Assembly (NCBI GenBank): GCA_026874595.1
Contig: CM049314.1
Location: 66,263,300-66,327,299 of the forward strand
Length of the DNA stretch: 64,000 nucleotides
Reading direction: 5' to 3'
Source: Sipunculus nudus
Lineage: Eukaryota > Annelida > Sipuncula > Golfingiida > Sipunculidae
Shown here: in pieces, positions 1 through 15,000 of the stretch
Position numbering within the stretch: the stretch's first letter is position 1
Layout: every line of letters starts with the position of its first letter
Position numbers and translations under genes: made by a program
Notes under the pieces: generated by a model
What the model saw: the letters and a program-made list of their open reading frames with translations, nothing else
Told to the model about the DNA's origin: nothing
Databases searched by the model: none

Positions 1-3000
1 ATTTTTTTAATTCTTTAGTTTATATCACAGTCTCAATCCATCCTTTTTCTCTTTCTTGTTTTGATTCTTTAGTTTATATCAAAGTCTCTATCCATCCTTT
101 TTCTCTCTCTTGTTTTGATTCTTTAGTTTATATCACAGTCTCATTCCATCCTTTTTCTCTCTCTTGTTTTGATTCTTTAGTTTATATCAAAGTCTCTATC
201 CATCCTTTTTCTCTCTCTTGTTTTGATTCTTTAGTTTATATCACAGTCTCAATCCATCCTTTTTCTCTCTCTTGTTTTGATTCTTTAGTTTAAATCACAG
301 TCTCAAACCATCCTTTTTCTCTCTCTTGTTTTGATTCTTTGGTTTTTATCAAAGTCTCTATCCATCCTTTTTCCCTCTCTTGTTTTGATTCTTTAGTTTA
401 TATCAAGGTCTCAATCCTTCATTTTCCCTCTCTTGTTTTAATTCTTTAGTTTATATCACAGTCTCAATCCATCCTTATTCTCTCTCTTGTTTTGATTCTT
501 AAGTTTATATCAAAGTCTCTATCCACCCTTTTTCCCTCTCTTGTTTTGATTCTTTAGGTTATATCAAAGTCTCTATCCATCATTTTTCTGTCTCTTGTTT
601 TGATTCTTTAGTTTATATCACGGTCTCAATCCATCCTTTTTCCCTCTCTTGTTTTGATTCTTTAGTTTATATCAAAGTCTCTATCCATCTTTTTTCTCTC
701 ACTTGTTTTAATTCTTTAGTTTATATCACAGTCTCAGTCCAATCTTTTTCTCTTTCTTGTTTTGATTCTTTAGGTTATATCAAAGTCTCTATCCATCCTT
801 TTTCTCTCTCTTGTTTTGATTCTTAAGTTTATATCACGGCCTCAATCCATCCTTTTTCCCTCTCTTGTTTTGATTCTTTAGTTTATATCAAAGTCTCTAT
901 CCATCTTTTTTCTTTCACTTGTTTTAATTCTTTAGTTTATATCACAGTCTCAGTCCATCCTTTTTCTCTCTCTTTTTTTAATTCTTTAGTTTATATCACA
1001 GTCTCATTTCATCCTTTTTCTCTCTCTTGTTTTGATTCTTAAGTTTATATCAAAGTCTCTATCCATCCTTTTTCTCTCTCTTGTTTTGATTCTTTAGTTT
1101 ATATCAAAGTCTCTATCCATCCTTTTTCTCTCTCTTGTTTTGATTATTTAGTTTATATCACGGTCTCAATTCATCCTTTTTCCCTCTATTTTTTTAATTC
1201 TTTAGTTTATATCACAGTCTCAAACCATCCTTTTTCTCTCTCTTGTTTTGATTCTTTAGTTTATATCAAAGTCTCTATCCATCCTTTTTCTCTCTCTTGT
1301 TTTGATTCTTTAGTTTATATCAAAGTCTCTATCCATCCTTTTTCTCTCTCTTGATTTAATTCTTTAGTTTATATCAAAGTCTCTATCCACCCTTTTTCTC
1401 TCTCTTGTTTTGATTCTTTAGTTTCTATCACGGTCTCAATCCATCCTTTTTCTCTCTCTTGTTTTGATTCTTTAGTTTATATCAAAGACTCTATCCTTCC
1501 TTTTTCTCTCTCTTGTTTTGATTTTTTAGGTTATATCACGGTCTCAATCCATCCTTTTTCCCTCTCTTTTTTAATTCTTTAGTTTATATCACAGTCTCAA
1601 TCCATTCTTTTTCTCTCTCTTGTTTTGATTCTTTAGTCTCAATCACAGTCTCAATATATCCTTTTTCTCTCTCTTGTTTTGATTCTTTAGTTTATATCAC
1701 GGTCTCAATCCATCCTTTTTCCCTCTCTTGTTTTGATTCTTTAGGTTATATCAGTCTCTATCCATCCTTTTTCTCTCTCTTGTTTTGATTCTTTAGTTTA
1801 TATCACGGTCTCAATCCATCCTTTTTCCCTCTCTTGTTTTGATTCTTTAGTTTATATCAAAGTCTCTATCCATCTTTTTTCTCTCACTTTTTTTAATTCT
1901 TTAGTTTATATCACAGTCTCAGTCCATCCTTTTTCTCTCCCTTTTTATAATTCTTTAGTTTATATCACAGTCTCATTCCATCCTTTTTCTCTCTCTTGTT
2001 TTGATTCTTTAGTTTATATCAAAGTCTCTATCCATCCTTTTTCTCTCTCTTGTTTTGATTCTTTAGTTTATATCAAAGTCTCTATCCATCCTTTTTTCTC
2101 TCTCTTGTTTTGATTCTTTAGTTTATATCACGGTCTCAATCCATCCTTTTTCCCTCTATTTTTTTAATTCTTTAGTTTATATCACAGTCTCAAACCATCC
2201 TTTTTCTCTTTCTTGTGTTGATTCTTTAGTTTATATCAAAGTCTCTATCCATCCTTTTTCTCTATCTTGTTTTGATTCTTTAGTTTATATCAAAGTCTCT
2301 ATCCATCCTTTTTCTCTCTCTTGATTTAATTCTTTAGTTTATATCAAAGTCTCTATCCATCCTTTTTCTCTCTCTTGTTTTGATTCTTTAGTTTCTATCA
2401 CGGTCTCAATCCATCCTTTTTCTCTATCTTGTTTTGATTCTTTAATTTATATCTCGGTCTCAATCCATCCTTTTTCCCTCTCTTTTTTTAATTCTTTAGT
2501 TCATATCACAGTCTCAATCCATCCTTTTTCTCTCTCTTGTTTTGATTCTTTAGTTTAAATCACGGCCTCAATCCATCCTTTTTCCCTCTCTTGTTTTGAT
2601 TCTTTAGTTTATATCAAAGTCTCTATCCATCTTTTTTCTCTCACTTTTTTTAATTCTTTAGTTTATATCACAGTCTCAGTCCATCCTTTTTCTCTCCCTT
2701 TTTATAATTCTTTAGTTTATATCACAGTCTCATTCCATCCTTTTTCTCTCTCTTGTTTTGATTCTTTAGTTTATATCAAAGTCTCTATCCATCCTTTTTC
2801 TCTCTCTTGTTTTGATTCTTTAGTTTATATCAAAGTCTCTATCCATCCTTTTTTCTCTCTCTTGTTTTGATTCTTTAGTTTATATCACGGTCTCAATCCA
2901 TCCTTTTTCCCTCTATTTTTTTTAATTCTTTAGTTTATATCACAGTCTCAAACCATCCTTTTTCTCTTTCTTGTGTTGATTCTTTAGTTTATATCAAAGT

Positions 3001-6000
3001 CTCTATCCATCCTTTTTCTCTATCTTGTTTTGATTCTTTAGTTTATATCAAAGTCTCTATCCATCCTTTTTCTCTCTCTTGATTTAATTCTTTAGTTTAT
3101 ATCAAAGTCTCTATCCATCCTTTTTCTCTCTCTTGTTTTGATTCTTTAGTTTCTATCACGGTCTCAATCCATCCTTTTTCTCTATCTTGTTTTGATTCTT
3201 TAATTTATATCTCGGTCTCAATCCATCCTTTTTCCCTCTCTTTTTTTAATTCTTTAGTTCATATCACAGTCTCAATCCATCCTTTTTCTCTCTCTTGTTT
3301 TGATTCTTTAGTTTAAATCACAGTCTCAAACCATCCTTTTTCCCTCTCTTTTTTTAATTTTTTAGTTTATATCACAGTCTCAATCCATCCTTTTTCTCTC
3401 TCTTGTTTTGATTCTTTAGTTTAAATCACAGTCTCAAACCATCCTTTTTCTCTCTCTTGTTTTGAATCTTTCGTTTTTATCAAAGTCTCTATCCATCCTT
3501 TTTCCCTCTTTTGTTTTGATTCTTTAGTTTATATCACGGTCTCAATCCTTCCTTTTTCCCTCTCTTGTTTTGATTCTTTAGTTTATATCAAAGTTTCTAT
3601 CCATCCTTTTCCCTCTCTTGTTTTGATTCTTTTGTTTCTATCACGGTCTCAATCCATCCTTTTTCCCTCTCTTGTTTTAATTCTTTAGTTTATATCACAG
3701 TCTCAATCCATCCTTATTCTCTCTCTTGTTTTGATTCTTAAGTTTATATCAAAGTCTCTATCCACCCTTTTTCCCTCTCTTGTTTTGATTCTTTAGGTTA
3801 TATCAAAGTCTCTATCCATCATTTTTCTGTCTCTTGTTTTGATTCTTTAGTTTATATCACGGTCTCAATCCATCCTTTTTCCCTCTCTTGTTTTGATTCT
3901 TTAGTTTATATCAAAGTCTCTATCCATCTTTTTTCTCTCACTTGTTTTAATTCTTTAGTTTATATCACAGTCTCAGTCCATCCTTTTTCTCTTTCTTGTT
4001 TTGATTCTTTAGGTTATATCAAAGTCTCTATCCATCCTTTTTCTCTCTCTTGTTTTGATTCTCAAGTTTATATCACGGCCTCAATCCATCCTTTTTCCCT
4101 CTCTTGTTTTGATTCTTTAGTTTATATCACAGTCTCTATCCATCTTTTTTCTCTCACTTGTTTTAATTCTTTAGTTTATATCACAGTCTCAGTCCATCCT
4201 TTTTCTCTCTCTTTTTTTAATTCTTTAGTTTATATCACAGTCTCATTTCATCCTTTTTCTCTCTCTTGTTTTGATTCTTAAGTTTATATCAAAGTCTCTA
4301 TCCATCCTTTTTCTCTCTCTTGTTTTGATTCTTTAGTTTATATCAAAGTCTCTATCCATCCTTTTTCTCTCTCTTGTTTTGATTATTTAGTTTATATCAC
4401 GGTCTCAATCCATCCTTTTTCCCTCTATTTTTTTAATTCTTTAGTTTATATCACAGTCACAAACCATCCTTTTTCTCTCTCTTGTTTTGATTCTTTAGTT
4501 TATATCAAAGTCTCTATCCATCCTTTTTCTCTCTCTTGTTTTGATTCTTTAGTTTATATCAAAGTCTCTATCCATCCTTTTTCTCTCTCTTGATTTAATT
4601 CTTTAGTTTATATCAAAGTCTCTATCCATCCTTTTTCTCTCTCTTGTTTTGATTCTTTAGTTTCTATCATGGTCTCAATCCATCCTTTTTCTCTCTCTTG
4701 TTTTGATTCTTTAGTTTATATCAAAGACTCTATCCTTCCTTTTTCTCTCTCTTGTTTTGATTTTTTAGGTTATATCACGGTCTCAATCCATCCTTTTTCC
4801 CTCTCTTTTTTAATTCTTTAGTTTATATCACAGTCTCAATCCATTCTTTTTCTCTCTCTTGTTTTGATTCTTTAGTCTATATCACAGTCTCAATCTATCC
4901 TTTTTCTCTCTCTTGTTTTGATTCTTTAGTTTATATCACGGTCTCAATCCATCCTTTTTCCCTCTCTTGTTTTGATTCTTTAGGTTATATCAGTCTCTAT
5001 CCATCCTTTTTCTCTCTCTTGTTTTGATTCTTTAGTTTATATCACGGTCTCAATCCATCCTTTTTCCCTCTCTTGTTTTGATTCTTTAGTTTATATCAAA
5101 GTCTCTATCCATCTTTTTTCTCTCACTTGTTTTAATTCTTTAGTTTATATCACAGTCTCAGTCCATCCTTTTTCTCTCCCTTTTTATAATTCTTTAGTTT
5201 ATATCACAGTCTCATTCCATCCTTTTTCTCTCTCTTGTTTTGATTCTTTAGTTTATATCAAAGTCTCTATCCATCCTTTTTCTCTCTCTTGTTTTGATTC
5301 TTTAGTTTATATCAAAGTCTCTATCCATCCTTTTTCTCTCTCTTGTTTTGATTCTTTAGTTTATATCACGGTCTCAATCCATCCTTTTTCCCTTTATTTT
5401 TTTAATTCTTTAGTTTATATCACAGTCTCAAACCATCCTTTTTCTCTTTCTTGTGTTGATTCTTTAGTTTATATCACAGTCTCATTCCATCCTTTTTCTC
5501 TCTCTTGTTTTGATTCTTTAGTTTATATCAAAGTCTCTATCCATCCTTTTTCTCTCTCTTGTTTTGATTCTTTAGTTTATATCACGGTCTCAATCCATCC
5601 TTTTTCCCTCTATTTTTTTAATTCTTTAGTTTATATCACAGTCTCAAACCATCCTTTTTCTCTTTCTTGTGTTGATTCTTTAGTTTATATCAAAGTCTCT
5701 ATCCATCCTTTTTCTCTCTCTTGTTTTGATTCTTTAGTCTATATCACAGTCTCAATCCATCCTTTTTCTCTCTCTTGTTTAGATTCTTTAGTTAGATCAC
5801 AGTCTCAAACCATCCTTTTTCTCTCTCTTATTTTGATTCTTTGGTTTTTATCAAAGTCTCTATCCATCCTTTTTCTCTCTCTTATTTTGATTCTTTAGTT
5901 TATATCACGATCTCAATCCTTCCTTTTTCCCTCTCTTGTTTTCATTCTTTAGTTTATATCAAAGTCTCTATCCATCCTTTTTCCCTCTCTTTTTTTAATT

Positions 6001-9000
6001 CTTTAGTTTATATCAAAGTCTCTATCCATCCTTTTTCTCTCTCTTGTTTTGATTCTTTAGTTTCTATCACGGTCTCAATCCATCCTTTTTCTCTCTCTTG
6101 TTTTGATTCTTTAGTTTATATCAAAGTCTCTATCCATCCTTTTTCTCTCTCTTGTTTTGATTCTTTAGTTTATATCACGGTCTCAATCCATCCTTTTTCC
6201 CTCTATTTTTTTAATTCTTTAGTTTATATCACAGTCTCAATCCATCCTTTTTCTCTTTCTTGTTTTGATTCTTTAGTTTATATCAAAGTCTCTATCCATC
6301 CTTTTTCTCTCTCTTGTTTTGATTCTTTAGTTTATATCACAGTCTCATTATATCCTTTTTCTCTCTCTTGTTTTGATTCTTTAGTTTATATCAAAGTCTC
6401 TATCCATCCTTTTTCTCTCTCTTGTTTTGATTCTTTAGTTTATATCACAGTCTCAATCCATCCTTTTTCTCTCTCTTGTTTTGATTCTTTAGTTTAAATC
6501 ACAGTCTCAAACCATCCTTTTTCTCTCTCTTGTTTTGATTCTTTGGTTTTTATCAAAGTCTCTATCCATCCTTTTTCCCTCTCTTGTTTTGATTCTTTAG
6601 TTTATATCACGGTCTCAATCCTTCATTTTCCCTCTCTTGTTTTAATTCTTTAGTTTATATCACAGTCTCAATCCATCCTTATTCTCTCTCTTGTTTTGAT
6701 TCTTAAGTTTATATCAAAGTCTCTATCCACCCTTTTTCCCTCTCTTGTTTTGATTCTTTAGGTTATATCAAAGTCTCTATCCATCATTTTTCTGTCTCTT
6801 GTTTTGATTCTTTAGTTTATATCACGGTCTCAATCCATCCTTTTTCCCTCTCTTGTTTTGATTCTTTAGTTTATATCAAAGTCTCTATCCATCTTTTTTC
6901 TCTCACTTGTTTTAATTCTTTAGTTTATATCACAGTCTCAGTCCATCCTTTTTCTCTTTCTTGTTTTGATTCTTTAGGTTATATCAAAGTCTCTATCCAT
7001 CCTTTTTCTCTCTCTTGTTTTGATTCTTAAGTTTATATCACGGCCTCAATCCATCCTTTTTCCCTCTCTTGTTTTGATTCTTTAGTTTATATCAAAATCT
7101 CTATCCATCTTTTTTCTTTCACTTGTTTTAATTCTTTAGTTTATATCACAGTCTCAGTCCATCCTTTTTCTCTCTCTTTTTTTAATTCTTTAGTTTATAT
7201 CACAGTCTCATTTCATCCTTTTTCTCTCTCTTGTTTTGATTCTTAAGTTTATATCAAAGTCTCTATCCATCCTTTTTCTCTCTCTTGTTTTGATTCTTTA
7301 GTTTATATCAAAGTCTCTATCCATCCTTTTTCTCTCTCTTGTTTTGATTATTTAGTTTATATCACGGTCTCAATTCATCCTTTTTCCCTCTATTTTTTTA
7401 ATTCTTTAGTTTATATCACAGTCTCAAACCATCCTTTTTCTCTCTCTTGTTTTGATTCTTTAGTTTATATCAAAGTCTCTATCCATCCTTTTTCTCTCTC
7501 TTGTTTTGATTCTTTAGTTTATATCAAAGTCTCTATCCATCCTTTTTCTCTCTCTTGATTTAATTCTTTAGTTTATATCAAAGTCTCTATCCATCCTTTT
7601 TCTCTCTCTTGTTTTGATTCTTTAGTTTCTATCACGGTCTCAATCCATCCTTTTTCTCTCTCTTGTTTTGATTTTTTAGGTTATATCACGGTCTCAATCC
7701 ATCCTTTTTCCCTCTCTTTTTTAATTCTTTAGTTTATATCACAGTCTCAATCCATTCTTTTTCTCTCTCTTGTTTTGATTCTTTAGTCTATATCACAGTC
7801 TCAATCTATCCTTTTTCTCTCTCTTGTTTTGATTCTTTAGTTTATATCACGGTCTCAATCCATCCTTTTTCCCTCTCTTCTTTTGATTCTTTAGGTTATA
7901 TCAGTCTCTATCCATCCTTTTTCTCTCTCTTGTTTTGATTCTTTAGTTTATATCACGGTCTCAATCCATCCTTTTTCCCTCTCTTGTTTTGATTCTTTAG
8001 TTTATATCAAAGTCTCTATCCATCTTTTTTCTCTCACTTTTTTTAATTCTTTAGTTTATATCACAGTCTCAGTCCATCCTTTTTCTCTCCCTTTTTATAA
8101 TTCTTTAGTTTATATCACAGTCTCATTCCATCCTTTTTCTCTCTCTTGTTTTGATTCTTTAGTTTATATCAAAGTCTCTATCCATCCTTTTTCTCTCTCT
8201 TGTTTTGATTCTTTAGTTTATATCAAAGTCTCTATCCATCCTTTTTTCTCTCTCTTGTTTTGATTCTTTAGTTTATATCAAAGTCTCAATCCATCCTTTT
8301 TCCCTCTATTTTTTTAATTCTTTAGTTTATATCACAGTCTCAAACCATCCTTTTTCTCTTTCTTGTGTTGATTCTTTAGTTTATATCAAAGTCTCTATCC
8401 ATCCTTTTTCTCTATCTTGTTTTGATTCTTTAGTTTATATCAAAGTCTCTATCCATCCTTTTTCTCTCTCTTGATTTAATTCTTTAGTTTATATCAAAGT
8501 CTCTATCCATCCTTTTTCTCTCTCTTGTTTTGATTATTTAGTTTATATCACGGTCTCAATTCATCCTTTTTCCCTCTATTTTTTTAATTCTTTAGTTTAT
8601 ATCACAGTCTCAATCCATTCTTTTTCTCTCTCTTGTTTTGATTCTTTAGTCTATATCACAGTCTCAATCTATCCTTTTTCTCTCTCTTGTTTTGATTCTT
8701 TAGTTTATATCACGGTCTCAATCCATCCTTTTTCCCTCTCTTGTTTTGATTCTTTAGGTTATATCAGTCTCTATCCATCCTTTTTCTCTCTCTTGTTTTG
8801 ATTCTTTAGTTTATATCACGGTCTCAATCCATCCTTTTTCCCTCTCTTGTTTTGATTCTTTAGTTTATATCAAAGTCTCTATCCATCTTTTTTCTCTCAC
8901 TTTTTTTAATTCTTTAGTTTATATCACAGTCTCAGTCCATCCTTTTTCTCTCCCTTTTTATAATTCTTTAGTTTATATCACAGTCTCATTCCATCCTTTT

Positions 9001-12000
9001 TCTCTCTCTTGTTTTGATTCTTTAGTTTATATCAAAGTCTCTATCCATCCTTTTTCTCTCTCTTGTTTTGATTCTTTAGTTTATATCAAAGTCTCTATCC
9101 ATCCTTTTTTCTCTCTCTTGTTTTGATTCTTTAGTTTATATCACGGTCTCAATCCATCCTTTTTCCCTCTATTTTTTTAATTCTTTAGTTTATATCACAG
9201 TCTCAAACCATCCTTTTTCTCTTTCTTGTGTTGATTCTTTAGTTTATATCAAAGTCTCTATCCATCCTTTTTCTCTATCTTGTTTTGATTCTTTAGTTTA
9301 TATCAAAGTCTCTATCCATCCTTTTTCTCTCTCTTGATTTAATTCTTTAGTTTATATCAAAGTCTCTATCCATCCTTTTTCTCTCTCTTGTTTTGATTCT
9401 TTAGTTTCTATCACGGTCTCAATCCATCCTTTTTCTCTATCTTGTTTTGATTCTTTAATTTATATCTCGGTCTCAATCCATCCTTTTTCCCTCTCTTTTT
9501 TTAATTCTTTAGTTCATATCACAGTCTCAATCCATCCTTTTTCTCTCTCTTGTTTTGATTCTTTAGTTTAAATCACAGTCTCAAACCATCCTTTTTCCCT
9601 CTCTTTTTTTAATTCTTTAGTTTATATCACAGTCTCAATCCATCCTTTTTCTCTCTCTTGTTTTGATTCTTTAGTTTAAATCACAGTCTCAAACCATCCT
9701 TTTTCTCTCTCTTGTTTTGAATCTTTCGTTTTTATCAAAGTCTCTATCCATCCTTTTTCCCTCTCTTGTTTTGATTCTTTAGTTTATATCACGGTCTCAA
9801 TCCTTCCTTTTTCCCTCTCTTGTTTTGATTCTTTAGTTTATATCAAAGTTTCTATCCATCCTTTTCCCTCTCTTGTTTTGATTCTTTTGTTTCTATCACG
9901 GTCTCAATCCATCCTTTTTCCCTCTCTTGTTTTAATTCTTTAGTTTATATCACAGTCTCAATCCATCCTTATTCTCTCTCTTGTTTTGATTCTTAAGTTT
10001 ATATCAAAGTCTCTATCCACCCTTTTTCCCTCTCTTGTTTTGATTCTTTAGGTTATATCAAAGTCTCTATCCATCATTTTTCTGTCTCTTGTTTTGATTC
10101 TTTAGTTTATATCACGGTCTCAATCCATCCTTTTTCCCTCTCTTGTTTTGATTCTTTAGTTTATATCAAAGTCTCTATCCATCTTTTTTCTCTCACTTGT
10201 TTTAATTCTTTAGTTTATATCACAGTCTCAGTCCATCCTTTTTCTCTTTCTTGTTTTGATTCTTTAGGTTATATCAAAGTCTCTATCCATCCTTTTTCTC
10301 TCTCTTGTTTTGATTCTCAAGTTTATATCACGGCCTCAATCCATCCTTTTTCCCTCTCTTGTTTTGATTCTTTAGTTTATATCACAGTCTCTATCCATCT
10401 TTTTTCTCTCACTTGTTTTAATTCTTTAGTTTATATCACAGTCTCAGTCCATCCTTTTTCTCTCTCTTTTTTTAATTCTTTAGTTTATATCACAGTCTCA
10501 TTTCATCCTTTTTCTCTCTCTTGTTTTGATTCTTAAGTTTATATCAAAGTCTCTATCCATCCTTTTTCTCTCTCTTGTTTTGATTCTTTAGTTTATATCA
10601 AAGTCTCTATCCATCCTTTTTCTCTCTCTTGTTTTGATTATTTAGTTTATATCACGGTCTCAATCCATCCTTTTTCCCTCTATTTTTTTAATTCTTTAGT
10701 TTATATCACAGTCACAAACCATCCTTTTTCTCTCTCTTGTTTTGATTCTTTAGTTTATATCAAAGTCTCTATCCATCCTTTTTCTCTCTCTTGTTTTGAT
10801 TCTTTAGTTTATATCAAAGTCTCTATCCATCCTTTTTCTCTCTCTTGATTTAATTCTTTAGTTTATATCAAAGTCTCTATCCATCCTTTTTCTCTCTCTT
10901 GTTTTGATTCTTTAGTTTCTATCATGGTCTCAATCCATCCTTTTTCTCTCTCTTGTTTTGATTCTTTAGTTTATATCAAAGACTCTATCCTTCCTTTTTC
11001 TCTCTCTTGTTTTGATTTTTTAGGTTATATCACGGTCTCAATCCATCCTTTTTCCCTCTCTTTTTTAATTCTTTAGTTTATATCACAGTCTCAATCCATT
11101 CTTTTTCTCTCTCTTGTTTTGATTCTTTAGTCTATATCACAGTCTCAATCTATCCTTTTTCTCTCTCTTGTTTTGATTCTTTAGTTTATATCACGGTCTC
11201 AATCCATCCTTTTTCCCTCTCTTGTTTTGATTCTTTAGGTTATATCAGTCTCTATCCATCCTTTTTCTCTCTCTTGTTTTGATTCTTTAGTTTATATCAC
11301 GGTCTCAATCCATCCTTTTTCCCTCTCTTGTTTTGATTCTTTAGTTTATATCAAAGTCTCTATCCATCTTTTTTCTCTCACTTGTTTTAATTCTTTAGTT
11401 TATATCACAGTCTCAGTCCATCCTTTTTCTCTCCCTTTTTATAATTCTTTAGTTTATATCACAGTCTCATTTCATCCTTTTTCTCTCTCTTGTTTTGATT
11501 CTTAAGTTTATATCAAAGTCTCTATCCATCCTTTTTCTCTCTCTTGTTTTGATTCTTTAGTTTATATCAAAGTCTCTATCCATCCTTTTTCTCTCTCTTG
11601 TTTTGATTATTTAGTTTATATCACGGTCTCAATTCATCCTTTTTCCCTCTATTTTTTTAATTCTTTAGTTTATATCACAGTCTCAAACCATCCTTTTTCT
11701 CTCTCTTGTTTTGATTCTTTAGTTTATATCAAAGTCTCTATCCATCCTTTTTCTCTCTCTTGTTTTGATTCTTTAGTTTATATCAAAGTCTCTATCCATC
11801 CTTTTTCTCTCTCTTGATTTGATTCTTTAGTTTATATCACAGTCTCAATCCATTCTTTTTCTCTCTCTTGTTTTGATTCTTTAGTCTATATCACAGTCTC
11901 AATCTATCCTTTTTCTCTCTCTGGTTTTGATTCTTTAGTTTATATCACGGTCTCAATCCATCCTTTTTCCCTCTCTTGTTTTGATTCTTTAGGTTATATC

Positions 12001-15000
12001 AGTCTCTATCCATCCTTTTTCTCTCTCTTGTTTTGATTCTTTAGTTTATATCACGGTCTCAATCCATCCTTTTTCCCTCTCTTGTTTTGATTCTTTAGTT
12101 TATATCAAAGTCTCTATCCATCTTTTTTCTCTCACTTGTTTTAATTCTTTAGTTTATATCACAGTCTCAGTCCATCCTTTTTCTCTCCCTTTTTATAATT
12201 CTTTAGTTTATATCACAGTCTCATTCCATCCTTTTTCTCTCTCTTGTTTTGATTCTTTAGTTTATATCAAAGTCTCTATCCATCCTTTTTCTCTCTCTTG
12301 TTTTGATTCTTTAGTTTATATCAAAGTCTCTATCCATCCTTTTTTCTCTCTCTTGTTTTGATTCTTTAGTTTATATCACGGTCTCAATCCATCCTTTTTC
12401 CCTCTATTTTTTTAATTCTTTAGTTTATATCACAGTCTCAAACCATCCTTTTTCTCTTTCTTGTGTTGATTCTTTAGTTTATATCAAAGTCTCTATCCAT
12501 CCTTTTTCTCTCTCTTGTTTTGATTCTTTAGTTTATATCAAAGTCTCTATCCATCCTTTTTCTCTCTCTTGATTTAATTCTTTAGTTTATATCAAAGTCT
12601 CTATCCATCCTTTTTCTCTCTCCTGTTTTGATTCTTTAGTTTCTATCACGGTCTCAATCCATCCTTTTTCTCTATCTTGTTTTGATTCTTTAATTTATAT
12701 CTCGGTCTCAATCCATCCTTTTTCCCTCTCTTTTTTTAATTCTTTAGTTCATATCACAGTCTCAATCCATCCTTTTTCTCTCTCTTGTTTTGATTCTTTA
12801 GTTTAAATCACAGTCTCAAACCATCCTTTTTCCCTCTCTTTTTTTAATTCTTTAGTTTATATCACAGTCTCAATCCATCCTTTTTCTCTCTCTTGTTTTG
12901 ATTCTTTAGTTTAAATCACAGTCTCAAACCATCCTTTTTCTCTCTCTTGTTTTGATTCTTTCGTTTTTATCAAAGTCTCTATCCATCCTTTTTCCCTCTC
13001 TTGTTTTGATTCTTTAGTTTATATCACGGTCTCAATCCTTCCTTTTTCCCTCTCTTGTTTTGATTCTTTAGTTTATATCAAAGTTTCTATCCATCCTTTT
13101 CCCTCTCTTGTTTTGATTCTTTTGTTTCTATCACGGTCTCTATCCACCCTTTTTCCCTCTCTTGTTTTGATTCTTTAGGTTATATCAAAGTCTCTATCCA
13201 TCATTTTTCTGTCTCTTGTTTTGATTCTTTAGTTTATATCACGGTCTCAATCCATCCTTTTTCCCTCTCTTGTTTTGATTCTTTAGTTTATATCAAAGTC
13301 TCTATCCATCTTTTTTCTCTCACTTGTTTTAATTCTTTAGTTTATATCACAGTCTCAGTCCATCCTTTTTCTCTTTCTTGTTTTGATTCTTTAGGTTATA
13401 TCAAAGTCTCTATCCATCCTTTTTCTCTCTCTTGTTTTGATTCTTAAGTTTATATCACGGCCTCAATCCATCCTTTTTCCCTCTCTTGTTTTGATTCTTT
13501 AGTTTATATCACAGTCTCTATCCATCTTTTTTCTCTCACTTGTTTTAATTCTTTAGTTTATATCACAGTCTCAGTCCATCCTTTTTCTCTCTCTTTTTTT
13601 AATTCTTTAGTTTATATCACAGTCTCATTTCATCCTTTTTCTCTCTCTTGTTTTGATTCTTAAGTTTATATCAAAGTCTCTATCCATCCTTTTTCTCTCT
13701 CTTGTTTTGATTCTTTAGTTTATATCAAAGTCTCTATCCATCCTTTTTCTCTCTCTTGTTTTGATTATTTAGTTTATATCACGGTCTCAATCCATCCTTT
13801 TTCCCTCTATTTTTTTAATTCTTTAGTTTATATCACAGTCTCAAACCATCCTTTTTCTCTCTCTTGTTTTGATTCTTTAGTTTATATCAAAGTCTCTATC
13901 CATCCTTTTTCTCTCTCTTGTTTTGATTCTTTAGTTTATATCAAAGTCTCTATCCATCCTTTTTCTCTCTCTTGATTTAATTCTTTAGTTTATATCAAAG
14001 TCTCTATCCATCCTTTTTCTCTCTCTTGTTTTGATTCTTTAGTTTCTATCATGGTCTCAATCCATCCTTTTTCTCTCTCTTGTTTTGATTCTTTAGTTTA
14101 TATCAAAGACTCTATCCTTCCTTTTTCTCTCTCTTGTTTTGATTTTTTAGGTTATATCACGGTCTCAATCCATCCTTTTTCCCTCTCTTTTTTAATTCTT
14201 TAGTTTATATCACAGTCTCAATCCATTCTTTTTCTCTCTCTTGTTTTGATGCTTTAGTCTATATCACAGTCTCAATCTATCCTTTTTCTCTCTCTTGTTT
14301 TGATTCTTTAGTTTATATCACGGTCTCAATCCATCCTTTTTCCCTCTCTTGTTTTGATTCTTTAGGTTATATCAGTCTCTATCCATCCTTTTTCTCTCTC
14401 TTGTTTTGATTCTTTAGTTTATATCACGGTCTCAATCCATCCTTTTTCCCTCTCTTGTTTTGATTCTTTAGTTTATATCAAAGTCTCTATCCATCTTTTT
14501 TCTCTCACTTGTTTTAATTCTTTAGTTTATATCACAGTCTCAGTCCATCCTTTTTCTCTCCCTTTTTATAATTCTTTAGTTTATATCACAGTCTCATTCC
14601 ATCCTTTTTCTCTCTCTTGTTTTGATTCTTTAGTTTATATCAAAGTCTCTATCCATCCTTTTTCTCTCTCTTGTTTTGATTCTTTAGTTTATATCAAAGT
14701 CTCTATCCATCCTTTTTCTCTCTCTTGTTTTGATTCTTTAGTTGATATCACAGTCTCAATCCATCCTTATTCTCTCTCTTGTTTTGATTCTTAAGTTTAT
14801 ATCAAAGTCTCTATCCATCCTTTTTCCCTCTCTTGTTTTGATTCTTTAGTTTATATCACAGTCTCAATCCATTCTTTTTCTCTCTCTTGTTTTGATTCTT
14901 TAGTTTATATCACGGTCTCAATCCATCCTTTTTCCCTCTCTTTTTTTTAATTCTTTAGTTCATATCAAAGTTTCTATCCATCCTTTTTCTCTCTCTTGTT

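Noticed and set aside
5841-6497. 218-residue open frame with an 18-residue repeat
   Set aside because: It is a by-product of a 54-base satellite whose length is a multiple of three; neighbouring blocks of the same array have stops in this frame.
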